Source: Streptomyces violaceorubidus
GTDB taxonomy: Bacteria; Actinomycetota; Actinomycetes; Streptomycetales; Streptomycetaceae
Direction: 5' to 3'
NCBI RefSeq assembly: GCF_000717995.1
Contig: NZ_JODM01000057.1
Location: forward strand, 1 to 15,073
Length of the DNA stretch: 15,073 bases
The position numbers were made by a program, and so were the translations under genes. This document shows, one piece after another, positions 7,301 through 14,838 of this stretch (position 1 is the stretch's first letter; each line of letters begins with the position of its first letter). Below the pieces are notes generated by a model. That model saw only the letters and a program-made list of their open reading frames with translations, was not told the origin of the DNA and searched no databases.

Positions 7301-7461
7301 GCCATCGTTTTGGCCGATGCCGGCTCGCTGCCGCACGGACGGTCCGGACCCGACCCACCTCGCCCGATCGGGCTTCCACCACCACGAGTTGCGGAGTCGT
7401 TGCGGCTGGTGGCCGACGTCATCGGACCCGGACACCACTGTCTGCTCTGGAGGAAGATCAA

Positions 7462-8325
7462 GTGAAGAAATCCGTCGAGGTGACACCTCTGCAGGACGCG
7501 AGCGGCGTGCAGGTCACCGGCATGGCGCTGCAGGACTGCTCACCCGAGGAACTGGACGAGGCGCTGCGCCTGGTCGCTGAGGCGGGTCTCGTGGTGTTCC
7601 GGCGCCAGTGCCTGGACGACTCGGACCTGCACGCGCTGGCACGACGCATCGGCCCGTTGGAGCAGTCCTCCCGGAAGGTCTGCCTTTCCCCGGACTTTCC
7701 TGAAATCAGCTACCTCTCCAACCTCCGTGACGAGCACGGAGATCCCATCGGCTTCCCGGGGTCGGACACCGACTACTGGCACTCCGACCAGCAGCATCGT
7801 GAGAACCCCGCGACACTGGCCGTGCTGTACTGCGTGGCGCCGGCCTCCTCCGGCGGCGCGACCAGCTTCGTATCCACCGACGTCGAGTCGGCCGGACTGG
7901 ACGAGGCCACAGTCGCCGACCTCGCCGCGAGGCGAGCACTGTACGAACCGGCGTCCAACCACGACAACGCGCCTCGGGTACAGGTGTCGCACCCTGCGCT
8001 GCTGACCGGCCGTACCTCGGGCCGACGCTACGCCTACGTCAGTGACAACACCCTGGGATTCACCGGCCTGGACACCGACGCGTCGGCCGAGCTCAAGAAG
8101 AGGGTGCTGACCCGGTTGCTCCAGCCCTCCCGCGTCTACGCCCACGACTGGGAGATCGGTGATCTCGCTCTGTACGACAACGCGCAACTGCTCCACCGGC
8201 GTGAGCAGTTCCAGGGTCGGCGCTGGCTGAAGGCCACCAAGATCTTCGCGCCGCAGGACATATTCGCCGTACCTTCGGGACGAGTGGTTTCCCGGTCCGC
8301 GCCCATGACGCCGAGCGCGGTGTGA
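7462..8325 (+). CDS. TauD-family Fe(II)/2-oxoglutarate dioxygenase (1)
   Basis: This 287-residue non-haem iron oxygenase probably hydroxylates or desaturates an amino acid or a carrier-bound aminoacyl group, using oxygen and 2-oxoglutarate. The iron triad is visible as H107 and D109 (YWHSDQQH) and H245 (YDNAQLLHRRE). The 2-oxoglutarate-binding arginine is R253 or R254 (GRRWLKAT). The N-terminal half has the family's AGLVVFRRQ strand (41-49), and GGATSF lies at 131-136. Length is normal for TauD proteins. I chose the GTG at 7462-7464 because GGAGGAA (7449-7455) lies 6 nt upstream. The frame stays open back to 6979, but that part is intergenic-like and includes the hexamer repeat. It opens the rightward operon and is followed after 10 bp by the radical-SAM-like gene, so the two may act on the same substrate. 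The substrate is unknown. Confidence 0.92.
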   Translation: MKKSVEVTPLQDASGVQVTGMALQDCSPEELDEALRLVAEAGLVVFRRQCLDDSDLHALARRIGPLEQSSRKVCLSPDFPEISYLSNLRDEHGDPIGFPGSDTDYWHSDQQHRENPATLAVLYCVAPASSGGATSFVSTDVESAGLDEATVADLAARRALYEPASNHDNAPRVQVSHPALLTGRTSGRRYAYVSDNTLGFTGLDTDASAELKKRVLTRLLQPSRVYAHDWEIGDLALYDNAQLLHRREQFQGRRWLKATKIFAPQDIFAVPSGRVVSRSAPMTPSAV

Positions 8326-8335
8326 GGAGACACTC

Positions 8336-9355
8336 ATGACTGCAGAGCGCACAGCGGTCCCCCCGGTCGACCCGTCGGTGATGCACGACGTCCGCATGCT
8401 GATATCGAAGAGTTCGGCCGGCATGGTGGAAGGGCGTTCCCTGCGGGTGCCAGAGCCCATCACCATACGTGCGGGGCGCCGTGGCGGGTTGCCCTTCGAC
8501 AGCATCACCTCCGACCTCTACCTGGGCTGCCTGCCCGCGGCGCAGATCTGCTACGGAAGCTGCTTCGCAGCACGCAGCGCCTTCGCCGCCGACTACGACT
8601 TCGGCACCCGGGTGGAGAACCGGTTGGACGCCGACGTGCTCCGCGAGGACCTGCTCGCCCTTCCCGAGGAGCAGCGCTTCCTGCGCAACGGCTGGAACAG
8701 CGACGCCTCGTGGAACTGGCCCAAGGCGCTGACCCTGGCCGAACTGGTCCGGCAGTCGGGGCGGTGCACGGTCTTCGTCACCAAGTACTTTCGCACGATC
8801 GACCCCGGGACGCTCGCGGGCCTGGTGGAAGTCGGCGCGGAACTGAGGGTGTCGGTGAGTGCGATGGACACCCCCGGCCAGCTTCGCCAACGCCTCGCGG
8901 GCCTGCTCTCCTACCGGGACGCGGGCGGCGTCGCGGTGCCGGTGGTGATGACGTCGCGCTACGCCGACGAGCGGCTCGACCGACGCCAGGACGAACTGGT
9001 CGACTGGATAGTGCGGCACGACCTTCCGGGCGCCGAGAACAGCCTGCGTTTTCCGCCGCACCTGGCAGTGACCGAGCTGATCGACAGTGATCGCGCCGGC
9101 GTGCTCGATGACAGCGGAGACCTGTGGGCCGGCCGCCTGTACGGCGAAGCCCTGCCGGTGCCGACCATCACGTCCGTGCCCGCCGACTATCCGGGTCTGC
9201 AATCGCGGCGGCGCTCCGCCCTCGACCTCGACCAGTTGGAGGCGTGGCGGAAGGACCCCGTACGCACCCACGAGGAAGTGATGTCCGGCAGGCGCCTGGC
9301 CAAGCCGCAACAGTGCGGTGTCGGCCGAACCTGGCAGATCGAACCGCGGACCTGA
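8336..9355 (+). CDS. Radical-SAM-like protein with unusual CX6CX3C motif
   Basis: This 339-residue protein has three close cysteines, C65, C72 and C76, in LGCLPAAQICYGSCFAAR. The canonical radical SAM pattern is CX3CX2C, so CX6CX3C is unusual. The Gp37/Gp68 (DUF5131) radical-SAM-like family, as I remember it, uses CX6CX2C followed by YAE, and CFAAR looks like a relative. Later segments suit a TIM-barrel of this class: RFLRNGWNSDASWNW (114-128), TVFVTKYF (145-152), LRVSVSAMD (170-178), and a strand at 201-207 (VPVVMTS). C144 and C327 are the only other cysteines. There is no SPASM-type cysteine cluster. If it binds a 4Fe-4S cluster and SAM, it would carry out radical chemistry on the peptide or amino acid intermediate. 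Alternatives are another metal-binding or degenerate enzyme. The ATG at 8336 follows GAGGAGA by 5 nt. The assignment is by motif reading only. Confidence 0.6.
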   Translation: MTAERTAVPPVDPSVMHDVRMLISKSSAGMVEGRSLRVPEPITIRAGRRGGLPFDSITSDLYLGCLPAAQICYGSCFAARSAFAADYDFGTRVENRLDADVLREDLLALPEEQRFLRNGWNSDASWNWPKALTLAELVRQSGRCTVFVTKYFRTIDPGTLAGLVEVGAELRVSVSAMDTPGQLRQRLAGLLSYRDAGGVAVPVVMTSRYADERLDRRQDELVDWIVRHDLPGAENSLRFPPHLAVTELIDSDRAGVLDDSGDLWAGRLYGEALPVPTITSVPADYPGLQSRRRSALDLDQLEAWRKDPVRTHEEVMSGRRLAKPQQCGVGRTWQIEPRT

Positions 9356-9438
9356 GCAGTCAGGAGTGCCCCGGACCCGCTCGCCCGCCAGGACCTGCCG
9401 ACCGTGGCCTCTCCCCCTGGACCCCGTGCCCGCCGTGC

Positions 9439-9476
9439 CGGTGCCGTGGGGCGGACGAACCACCACCACGGCGCCG
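9439..9476. terminator. 11-bp stem-loop in the gap before the second dioxygenase
   Basis: CGGTGCCGTGG (9439-9449) pairs with CCACGGCGCCG (9466-9476) over 11 positions with one G-T wobble, around a 16-nt loop. It lies in the 214-bp gap between the radical-SAM-like gene and dioxygenase 2, the only long gap in the rightward unit. It may end, attenuate or stabilise the transcript at this point. No T-tract follows. No gene is apparent in 9356-9569. Confidence 0.4.
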
Positions 9477-9569
9477 TCCGGGCTGCGGCCGTGCGAGGAC
9501 TTCCTTGAGCGCGTCGTGCTCGCACCGCGACCGGACAGTCATGCCAGATCAACGAAGACGGAGGTCATT

Positions 9570-10442
9570 GTGGACAGTGTCGCCATCGCGCCGGAGATCG
9601 GCGCCCGCATCAGCGGAGTGCGGCTCGACCAGTTGAAGCCGGGCGAGTTCGACGAGATCATGCGGGTCCTGCTGGACCGGCACGTGGTGTGCATCGAGGG
9701 CCAGGACGCCATCGACCCCGATGCCCACGTCGCGTTCGCGGCCCGGCTCGGGGACATCGAACCGTACCCGTTCGGGAAGCCGCTGGACGGTCATCCCGGT
9801 GTCTTCCGGATCATCAAGGAGAAGGACTCCACCAGCAACTTCGGCGGGGTGTGGCACACGGACTCGCCATACCACGAAATCCCCCCGGCCTACACGGTCC
9901 TGCGCGGCGTGGACATCCCGAGCGGCGGTGGAGACACGCTGGTGGCAAGCATGTGCGCCGCCTATGACGCGCTGCCCGGTGAGGTCAAGGACCGGATCGA
10001 CGGTCTGGACGGGATATTCACGGCCTCCAAGGTGCACGGCAGCGGCGGGCCCCGCTTCGCCATCGGCGACGTGCAACGGGTGGACGACGGGGAGCGCGCC
10101 GACCAGGTCTTCCGCCACCCGCTGGTCCGCACCCACCCCCTGACCGGCCGCAAGGGACTGTATGTCAGCGCCTGTCACATGACGGGAGTGGTCGGCTTGC
10201 CCGACACGGAGGCGGCCGAGCTGATCGACGAGCTGTCCCAGCAGATCATCGACCCACGGTTTGTGGGCAGGGTCCGGTGGGAGCCGGGACTTGTCGTCGT
10301 CATCGACAACCGCTGCGTCCAGCACCACGCGCTCAACGACTACCACGGTCAGCGGCGCGAGATCCACCGGGTCCTGGTCAGCGACGGCATGACTCCCAGC
10401 AGGGAATGGCAGGAGGGTGAGGTCCGTGCGCTTTCTCACTGA
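9570..10442 (+). CDS. TauD-family Fe(II)/2-oxoglutarate dioxygenase (2)
   Basis: This 290-residue protein is the most TauD-like of the three oxygenases. The N-terminus IAPEIGARISGVRL (6-19) matches the family's opening strand. The iron triad is H96 and D98 (VWHTDSPY) and H252 (DNRCVQHHA), with R263 eleven residues later as the 2-oxoglutarate anchor. LPDTEAAELIDEL (210-222) is the typical helix before the last strands. It should hydroxylate or desaturate an amino acid-derived intermediate, and the substrate is not readable. I chose the GTG at 9570-9572 because GGAGG (9560-9564) sits 5 nt upstream and homology starts there. The frame is open back to 9318 without family resemblance. It overlaps the next dioxygenase gene by 17 nt, implying coupled translation. 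It is clearly divergent from dioxygenases 1 and 3, so the three are not a recent tandem duplication. Confidence 0.93.
   Translation: MDSVAIAPEIGARISGVRLDQLKPGEFDEIMRVLLDRHVVCIEGQDAIDPDAHVAFAARLGDIEPYPFGKPLDGHPGVFRIIKEKDSTSNFGGVWHTDSPYHEIPPAYTVLRGVDIPSGGGDTLVASMCAAYDALPGEVKDRIDGLDGIFTASKVHGSGGPRFAIGDVQRVDDGERADQVFRHPLVRTHPLTGRKGLYVSACHMTGVVGLPDTEAAELIDELSQQIIDPRFVGRVRWEPGLVVVIDNRCVQHHALNDYHGQRREIHRVLVSDGMTPSREWQEGEVRALSH
10411..10416 (+). promoter_or_regulatory. Ribosome binding site for dioxygenase 3, inside dioxygenase 2
   Basis: AGGAGG is a perfect anti-16S match located within the last codons of the preceding gene, 9 nt before the GTG at 10426-10428. It decides the start: the in-frame GTG at 10417 directly abuts the site and could not use it. 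Confidence 0.7.
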
Positions 10443-11226
10443 GGTCGCGGAGCAGGCGGCCGGCGACACCGTAGGAGCGGTCGCCACGGCGCTGGCTGGG
10501 CACAAGGTGGTGACACTGCGCAGGACGGCTGACGTCGACGGCGACAGTTTCTACCGGGAACTCGCCGGCGGACTCGGCGAGTTCCACTTCCGCGACGAAG
10601 ACCCCGTGACCGGCAGACTGGACACGGCCGGCTGGCTGGACATCCGCTACGACCCCGAGCTGGAGACCCGTTCGCGCTACCGCTACGGCAACGACCGCAT
10701 GCCGTTGCACACCGACGGTGCCTACAGCGACGTCGACTTCGACGTCTTCTTCCTCCGCTGCCACACCAGCGCCCGCTTCGGCGGGGCGACCTTCGCCGTG
10801 GACGGTGCGACCGTCGTCGAGTATCTCGAAGTCACGGACCCGGACCTGCTGCACGCCCTGCTCAGCACGGACGTCAGGTTCGTCAAGGGAGAGCGGTCCG
10901 TGTCCCGGCGGATCATCAGTCATGACGACGACGGTCCCGTCTTCAACTGGAGCAGCACCAGGGTCGCCGAGGACAACGCGGCGGGTGTCATCGACATGTG
11001 CGACCGGTTCACCGACTTCTGCGAACGGCAACTCGTGGATGGCGGCCTGGTGCAGCCGCTGCGCCTGGCCCCGGGGGACGCCGTCTTCCTGCACAACCGA
11101 AGGGTCCTGCACGGACGTTACGGCTTCTGGGGTGCACGATGCCTGCTCAAGGGCGTGCTCAACCTGAACCGTTCGACTGCGGGACGAGCCGGCACGAACA
11201 CCCGACCGCAGGAGGGCGCCGGATGA
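10426..11226 (+). CDS. TauD/clavaminate-synthase-like Fe(II)/2-oxoglutarate dioxygenase (3)
   Basis: This 266-residue oxygenase has the iron triad H95 and D97 ([11 protein letters not shown]) and H229 ([11 protein letters not shown]), with R238 in GARCLLK as the likely 2-oxoglutarate ligand. GGATFAVDG (119-127) and [19 protein letters not shown] (212-230) resemble the clavaminate synthase and amino acid hydroxylase side of the superfamily more than TauD itself. Members of that branch often hydroxylate free or carrier-bound amino acids. The start is the GTG at 10426, set by AGGAGG inside the previous gene. Its stop overlaps the ATG of the T-TE gene (ATGA, 11223-11226), so the two are translationally coupled. 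That coupling suggests it could act close to the final carrier-bound stage, but this is inference. The substrate and order of action relative to the other two dioxygenases are unknown. Confidence 0.9.
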   Translation: MRFLTEVAEQAAGDTVGAVATALAGHKVVTLRRTADVDGDSFYRELAGGLGEFHFRDEDPVTGRLDTAGWLDIRYDPELETRSRYRYGNDRMPLHTDGAYSDVDFDVFFLRCHTSARFGGATFAVDGATVVEYLEVTDPDLLHALLSTDVRFVKGERSVSRRIISHDDDGPVFNWSSTRVAEDNAAGVIDMCDRFTDFCERQLVDGGLVQPLRLAPGDAVFLHNRRVLHGRYGFWGARCLLKGVLNLNRSTAGRAGTNTRPQEGAG

Positions 11227-12371
11227 CCGGAGCATCGGCGCCGCCGGAACACGCCGGGTCGGCTGCGGCCGGTTCACCCCAGGAGTACCTGCTCTGCCGT
11301 CTGTTTGCCGAGGTACTCGACCGGCAGAGCGTCGGCGTCTCGGACGACTTCTTCGAGCTGGGCGGCAACTCCCTGCTCGCCACCCAGCTCGTACTCAAGG
11401 TGCGGGCAGCGTTCGGTGCCGAGTTGTCGATACGTGCGTTGCTGGACGCACCCTCGCCGGCCGCGCTGTCCCTGATGCTGGAGCTGCCCAGTGGTGTCTC
11501 CAGTGCGCTTGACGTGCTGCTGCCGCTGCGTCGGCCCGGCTCCCGCCCGGCACTGTTCTGTGTGCACCCCGCCACCGGCCTGAGCTGGAGTTACGCCGGC
11601 CTGCTGCGTCACCTGCCTGACCGACCGGTCGTGGGGTTGCAGGCGAGGGTGCTGACCGATCCCGCCTACCGACCGGAGTCCGTCGAGGAACTGGCCGCCG
11701 ACTACCTCTCGTCGGTCACCGCCCTCCAGCCGACCGGCCCGTACCACCTGCTCGGCTGGTCCTTCGGAGGCCGTGTGGCCTTCGAGATGGCCGCCTCGCT
11801 CCAGCGGGCGGGGCAGCAGGTGGGCGCGGTGGTGCTGCTGGACAGTTCACCGCCGCCGAACGTGCCCTACGAAGCGCCGACCGACGACTTCGACCAGGAC
11901 CGGGTGCTCCGCGAGCTCTTCCTGTCCATACTCGCCGAGACCACTCCCATCGAGGCGAGCCGGTGGGAGGACAAGGTACTGCCGGAAATCAAGGCAGAGC
12001 TGGACCGGCTCAACAGTCCGTACGCGCTGCTGACGGACGAACACTTCGAGCGTATGTTCCAGGCGAACAAATGGAACTACGTACTCTCACGCAGATACGT
12101 CCCCACGGAGAAACTGGCAGGGCGCGTCATCTACGTCAGCGCCCTCGACCCGGAGCAGTCCGACGGCACCGACCCGGAGGGCAAGGCCGAGCAATGGGCG
12201 GTCCACGTAGACGGGGACACGGTCGTGTGGCCGGTCACCGGGACGCACAACGGTCTCACCTCGGGCGACAGTCTCGCGCAGTTCGGACGTCTGCTCGCCG
12301 AAGAGCTGGAGCGGGCCGACACCGACCATGCCGTTGACCACCCATATCAAGCGGAGCTGACAGGCCAGTGA
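11223..12371 (+). CDS. NRPS T-TE didomain protein
   Basis: This 382-residue protein joins a carrier domain to a thioesterase. The T domain (about 20-88) has [16 protein letters not shown] with attachment S50. The TE (about 108-370) has GWSFGG with nucleophile S180, D207 in VVLLDSSP and H342 in VTGTHNG, a complete Ser-Asp-His triad. It most likely takes the finished peptide and releases it by hydrolysis or cyclisation. As the only other T domain besides the A-T-C protein and the two free PCPs, it is a good candidate for the acceptor of the C domain in trans. A docking region is not evident. The ATG at 11223 overlaps the stop of dioxygenase 3, and its own TGA overlaps the GTG of the next gene (GTGA, 12368-12371). 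This TE retains serine, unlike the two Cys-type hydrolases in the cluster. Confidence 0.94.
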   Translation: MTGASAPPEHAGSAAAGSPQEYLLCRLFAEVLDRQSVGVSDDFFELGGNSLLATQLVLKVRAAFGAELSIRALLDAPSPAALSLMLELPSGVSSALDVLLPLRRPGSRPALFCVHPATGLSWSYAGLLRHLPDRPVVGLQARVLTDPAYRPESVEELAADYLSSVTALQPTGPYHLLGWSFGGRVAFEMAASLQRAGQQVGAVVLLDSSPPPNVPYEAPTDDFDQDRVLRELFLSILAETTPIEASRWEDKVLPEIKAELDRLNSPYALLTDEHFERMFQANKWNYVLSRRYVPTEKLAGRVIYVSALDPEQSDGTDPEGKAEQWAVHVDGDTVVWPVTGTHNGLTSGDSLAQFGRLLAEELERADTDHAVDHPYQAELTGQ

Positions 12372-13225
12372 AACGCATCAGGCCCATGACGTCGTTCGGT
12401 CGGTTCCCACTGACGATCGACCAGCTCTCGGCCGGATCCGCGGAGCCCGTTCTGGTCGTGGATTTCATCGACTTCTCGGCCGCTCGGCAGTTGAGTCAGA
12501 CGCTGGGCAATCGCACGGAGGACAACCCCGTGTACTGCCTCGATCCGGTGTCGGATCTGGCCCGCGACAGCGCGTACTGGCCGCTGGACGCGCTGGCGGA
12601 GGGGTATGCGGACCTGTGGCTGAAGAGCGGACCCGCCGGCCCCCGGTTGACGGTCGTCGGGTACTGCAGTGCGGCCGCGCTCTCATGGACCATCGCCGCC
12701 AGATTGGCCGACCAAGTGGCGACAAGGCTACTCCTGGTGCAGCCGACCTGGCCGGACGCCCAGTTTGTGAGCACGTCTTTCGGGGAACTCAGGGCCAATC
12801 TCAGCGGTGAGCCGTCCGCCGCTCCTGAACTCGCGGCAGATCCCGATCAGGCCCTACGGCAGATGCAGCGCCTCCTCCGGGACGACCTGCACCTCATGGC
12901 AGAGCGGGCCGGCATGGATGCCACGAGCCCCACGCTCGACGAACTGATGGATCGCTACCGCGCCTGGCTGAGCTTCGTGCTGGCCGGCAGTGCGGCCCGG
13001 GCGCGGCCGATGCCGACCCGTCCGCGCCCGACGATCCTGGTCACGGCCGACGCCGAGCCCTGTGTTCCCGACGACGGTCTGCTGACGTACGACATCGTCC
13101 GTCATTCGGTGCCGCCCGAAGCCCCCATGGACGAGACGGGACTGGCCGATGCGGTACTGGCCCATACGTGGCAGAACCCGGCACGCCCCATCAGCTCGTC
13201 CGCACCGACCACACAGTCCACTTGA
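12368..13225 (+). CDS. Alpha/beta-hydrolase-like protein with Cys nucleophile, second copy
   Basis: This 285-residue protein has the hydrolase layout of strand (PVLVVDFID, 27-35), nucleophile elbow [12 protein letters not shown] (96-107, C100 at the nucleophile position), then [10 protein letters not shown] (121-130), a helical lid with [13 protein letters not shown] (195-207), a late strand [10 protein letters not shown] (221-230), and H246 in VRHSVP as a possible catalytic histidine. It is related to the protein at 5304-6203 but far from identical. By analogy with CmaE and SyrC, which use Cys to move aminoacyl groups between carriers, I infer a shuttle acting with PCP2, 30 bp downstream. 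Type II editing thioesterases normally use Ser, but a Cys-type hydrolase or beta-lactone/lactam-forming enzyme, as in the obafluorin and sulfazecin pathways, is possible. The GTG start overlaps the T-TE stop. Confidence 0.78.
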   Translation: MKRIRPMTSFGRFPLTIDQLSAGSAEPVLVVDFIDFSAARQLSQTLGNRTEDNPVYCLDPVSDLARDSAYWPLDALAEGYADLWLKSGPAGPRLTVVGYCSAAALSWTIAARLADQVATRLLLVQPTWPDAQFVSTSFGELRANLSGEPSAAPELAADPDQALRQMQRLLRDDLHLMAERAGMDATSPTLDELMDRYRAWLSFVLAGSAARARPMPTRPRPTILVTADAEPCVPDDGLLTYDIVRHSVPPEAPMDETGLADAVLAHTWQNPARPISSSAPTTQST

Positions 13226-13255
13226 CCGGCAACCACCGAGGACAGGACATACCGA

Positions 13256-13498
13256 ATGACGCCGTTCGAGATGATGAGGCTGATGGCCAGAACACTGGAC
13301 ATCGATCACATGGAAACGGACGACAGTTTCTTCGAGTTCGGCGGGAACTCGCTGCTCGCATGGCAGGTGATCGTGGAATTGGAGGAGCGCTACGGCGTAC
13401 AAATCTCCTTGCTCGACCTGGTCCGATCGCCCACTCCTGATCAGCTGGCCGCCCTTGTGGCGGACCGAGGCAAACTCGACAGTACCGCGAACCGGTAG
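13256..13498 (+). CDS. Stand-alone peptidyl carrier protein (PCP2)
   Basis: This 80-residue carrier protein has DDSFFEFGGNSLLAWQV, with phosphopantetheine site S32, and the following EERYGVQISLLDL helix-loop that docks on partner enzymes. The N-terminal helix is somewhat short compared with NRPS-embedded T domains. The ATG at 13256 follows GAGGACAGGA (13238-13247) by 8 nt. It lies just after a Cys-type hydrolase, mirroring PCP1 and its own Cys-type neighbour on the other strand. There is thus one carrier per shuttle. No A domain is adjacent, so it is loaded either by the stand-alone A enzyme or by transfer from another carrier. Confidence 0.93.
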   Translation: MTPFEMMRLMARTLDIDHMETDDSFFEFGGNSLLAWQVIVELEERYGVQISLLDLVRSPTPDQLAALVADRGKLDSTANR

Positions 13499-13533
13499 AC
13501 AGGTAGCGATTTCCACGTGAGAGAACTCCGACG

Positions 13534-14802
13534 ATGAGCACGGAAGTGGGCCACCCGGAAGAGACCCCGCCCGGACGGCCGTCCGGGAGCCTGCGAAAAG
13601 TCCTGCCCGAACCGGGGCCGCGGCGCATCCTCATGGTGGCGACTTTCGTCGACACCATCGGCGGCGGGATGTTCCTCACCTCGTCCGTGCTCTATTTCAC
13701 GAGGGTCGTACACCTTCCCGCCGAGCGAGTGGGCCTCGGGCTCACGCTCGCCGGGCTCATCGGTGTCCTGGCAGGCGTCCCGCTGGGTGAGATAGCCGAT
13801 CGCCGGGGGCCACGTGAGGTCAAGCTGATCCTGCTCGTGCTCCTGAGCCTCACCATGGTCGGTTACGTCTTCGTCCGCGGATTCCTCACGTTCACGCTGA
13901 TCGCCGTATTCGATCTCCTGGTCAACACGGGTGCGAACGCGGTCCGGGGCGGACTGATACGTCGCATCGGCGGTGAGGGGGCCACCGCCTACCGGGCGAA
14001 GTTGCGCGCGACGACGAATGCCGGAGTCGCAGTGGGTGGCCTGCTGGCGGCCATCGCGATCCAGGCTGACACACGCCTCGCCTATCAGGTGCTGATCGCC
14101 GGGAACGCGGCGTCCTTTCTCATCAGCGCCGCGATCCTGTACCGCCTGCCGCATCTTCAGCCGCTCGTCCGGCCGAGCCGGGAAGCACGCTGGGGTCGCT
14201 CCGTCAGGGACGTCCCCTTCAACGCATGGGCAATCATCAATGGCCTCATGTCCATCCAGTACCAGGTCCTGCTGATCCCGTTGCCGCTATGGATCGTGGG
14301 CCACACCCACGCGCCACGCTGGTCCGTGGCCTGCTGTCTACTCATCAACGCCACCCTGTGCGTCCTGCTCCAGATGAAGGTCGGGGCAAGAGTCACGACC
14401 ATCAGGCAGGGGGGTTCAGCGTTTCGAACAGCCGGGTTGCTCTTCCTGACCAGCTCCGCGGCACTCGGCTTGGTCTCTGCCGTCCCGGGCTGGGCCGCCC
14501 TGCTGCTCGTCGTGCTGGGCTGCATCGTCCACACGGTTGGTGAACTGTGGCATGCCTCAGGGCAGTTCACCGTGGGATATGGACTCGCACCCGCTTATGC
14601 CCAGAGCCAATACCAAGGCATGCAGAGCCTGTGGACAAGCCTGCTCGGCTACTCACCGGCGCCGGCGTTTCTCACCCTTCTGTGCATCGACGGCGGACGC
14701 AACGGATGGTTCGCGCTGGGGTTCTTCTTCGCGGCACTGGGGTGTGCGGCCGTGCCGGTGACACGCTGGGCCGAACAATCCCGGGCGAATGCCAGGGCTT
14801 GA
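13534..14802 (+). CDS. MFS transporter, probable product exporter
   Basis: This 422-residue membrane protein has about 12 hydrophobic segments after a Pro- and Gly-rich N-terminus of about 30 residues. The first runs through MVATFVDTIGGGMFLTSS, and the loop after the second carries the MFS motif GEIADRRGPREV. The C-terminal half has LLFLTSSAALGLVSA and WAALLLVVLGCIVHTVGE. Its position as the last gene of the rightward unit, 35 bp after PCP2, suggests it moves the cluster's product out of the cell and gives self-protection. Uptake or transport of another compound cannot be excluded. The ATG at 13534 has only a weak GAGAG ribosome binding site, perhaps compensated by coupling to PCP2. A stem-loop follows the stop codon. 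Confidence 0.9.
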   Translation: MSTEVGHPEETPPGRPSGSLRKVLPEPGPRRILMVATFVDTIGGGMFLTSSVLYFTRVVHLPAERVGLGLTLAGLIGVLAGVPLGEIADRRGPREVKLILLVLLSLTMVGYVFVRGFLTFTLIAVFDLLVNTGANAVRGGLIRRIGGEGATAYRAKLRATTNAGVAVGGLLAAIAIQADTRLAYQVLIAGNAASFLISAAILYRLPHLQPLVRPSREARWGRSVRDVPFNAWAIINGLMSIQYQVLLIPLPLWIVGHTHAPRWSVACCLLINATLCVLLQMKVGARVTTIRQGGSAFRTAGLLFLTSSAALGLVSAVPGWAALLLVVLGCIVHTVGELWHASGQFTVGYGLAPAYAQSQYQGMQSLWTSLLGYSPAPAFLTLLCIDGGRNGWFALGFFFAALGCAAVPVTRWAEQSRANARA

Positions 14803-14828
14803 TCAAGTTCCCTGAGCGTCAGACTTGA
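14803..14828 (+). terminator. Stem-loop at the end of the rightward operon
   Basis: Directly after the stop codon, TCAAGT (14803-14808) pairs with ACTTGA (14823-14828), and CTGA (14812-14815) pairs with TCAG (14819-14822) around a GCG loop. A 3-nt bulge (tcc) sits on the 5' side. That makes a 10-bp stem with nothing but the loop between its arms. No run of T follows. It is a reasonable factor-independent terminator for the cluster and marks its right boundary. Confidence 0.55.
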
Positions 14829-14838
14829 AGCTTCCCCT

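Larger units (their letters stand above)
6610..7461. other. Divergent control region, mostly without recognisable genes
   Basis: About 850 bp separate the leftward promoter from the first rightward gene. The overlapping open frames here do not resemble proteins I know, and no tRNA, riboswitch or regulator gene is apparent. It contains one possible small minus-strand gene (6883-7116), inverted repeats at 7064-7101 and a hexamer repeat at 7276-7300. I could not pick out a convincing promoter for the rightward operon. It must lie here if that operon is transcribed independently. Confidence 0.5.

Noticed and set aside
6979..7461. N-terminal extension of dioxygenase 1 to an upstream start
   Set aside because: The extension covers intergenic-type sequence and the hexamer repeat, and GGAGGAA directly precedes the GTG at 7462.
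8093..9469. 458-codon minus-strand open frame opposite dioxygenase 1 and the radical-SAM-like gene
   Set aside because: It is a shadow frame. It spans two genes and a gap, and the plus-strand genes have ribosome binding sites and motifs.
9318..9569. N-terminal extension of dioxygenase 2 into the radical-SAM-like gene
   Set aside because: TauD homology starts at the GTG at 9570, which has GGAGG 5 nt upstream.
9549..10505. 318-codon minus-strand open frame opposite dioxygenase 2
   Set aside because: The plus strand has a clear TauD protein with the iron triad, and the minus frame has no motif.
12854..13516. 220-codon minus-strand frame opposite the second Cys-type gene and PCP2
   Set aside because: PCP2 and the hydrolase-like protein are clear on the plus strand, so the frame is a shadow.
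13441..14154. 237-codon minus-strand frame opposite the MFS gene
   Set aside because: It is rich in charged residues with no motif. It is the complement of hydrophobic transmembrane codons.
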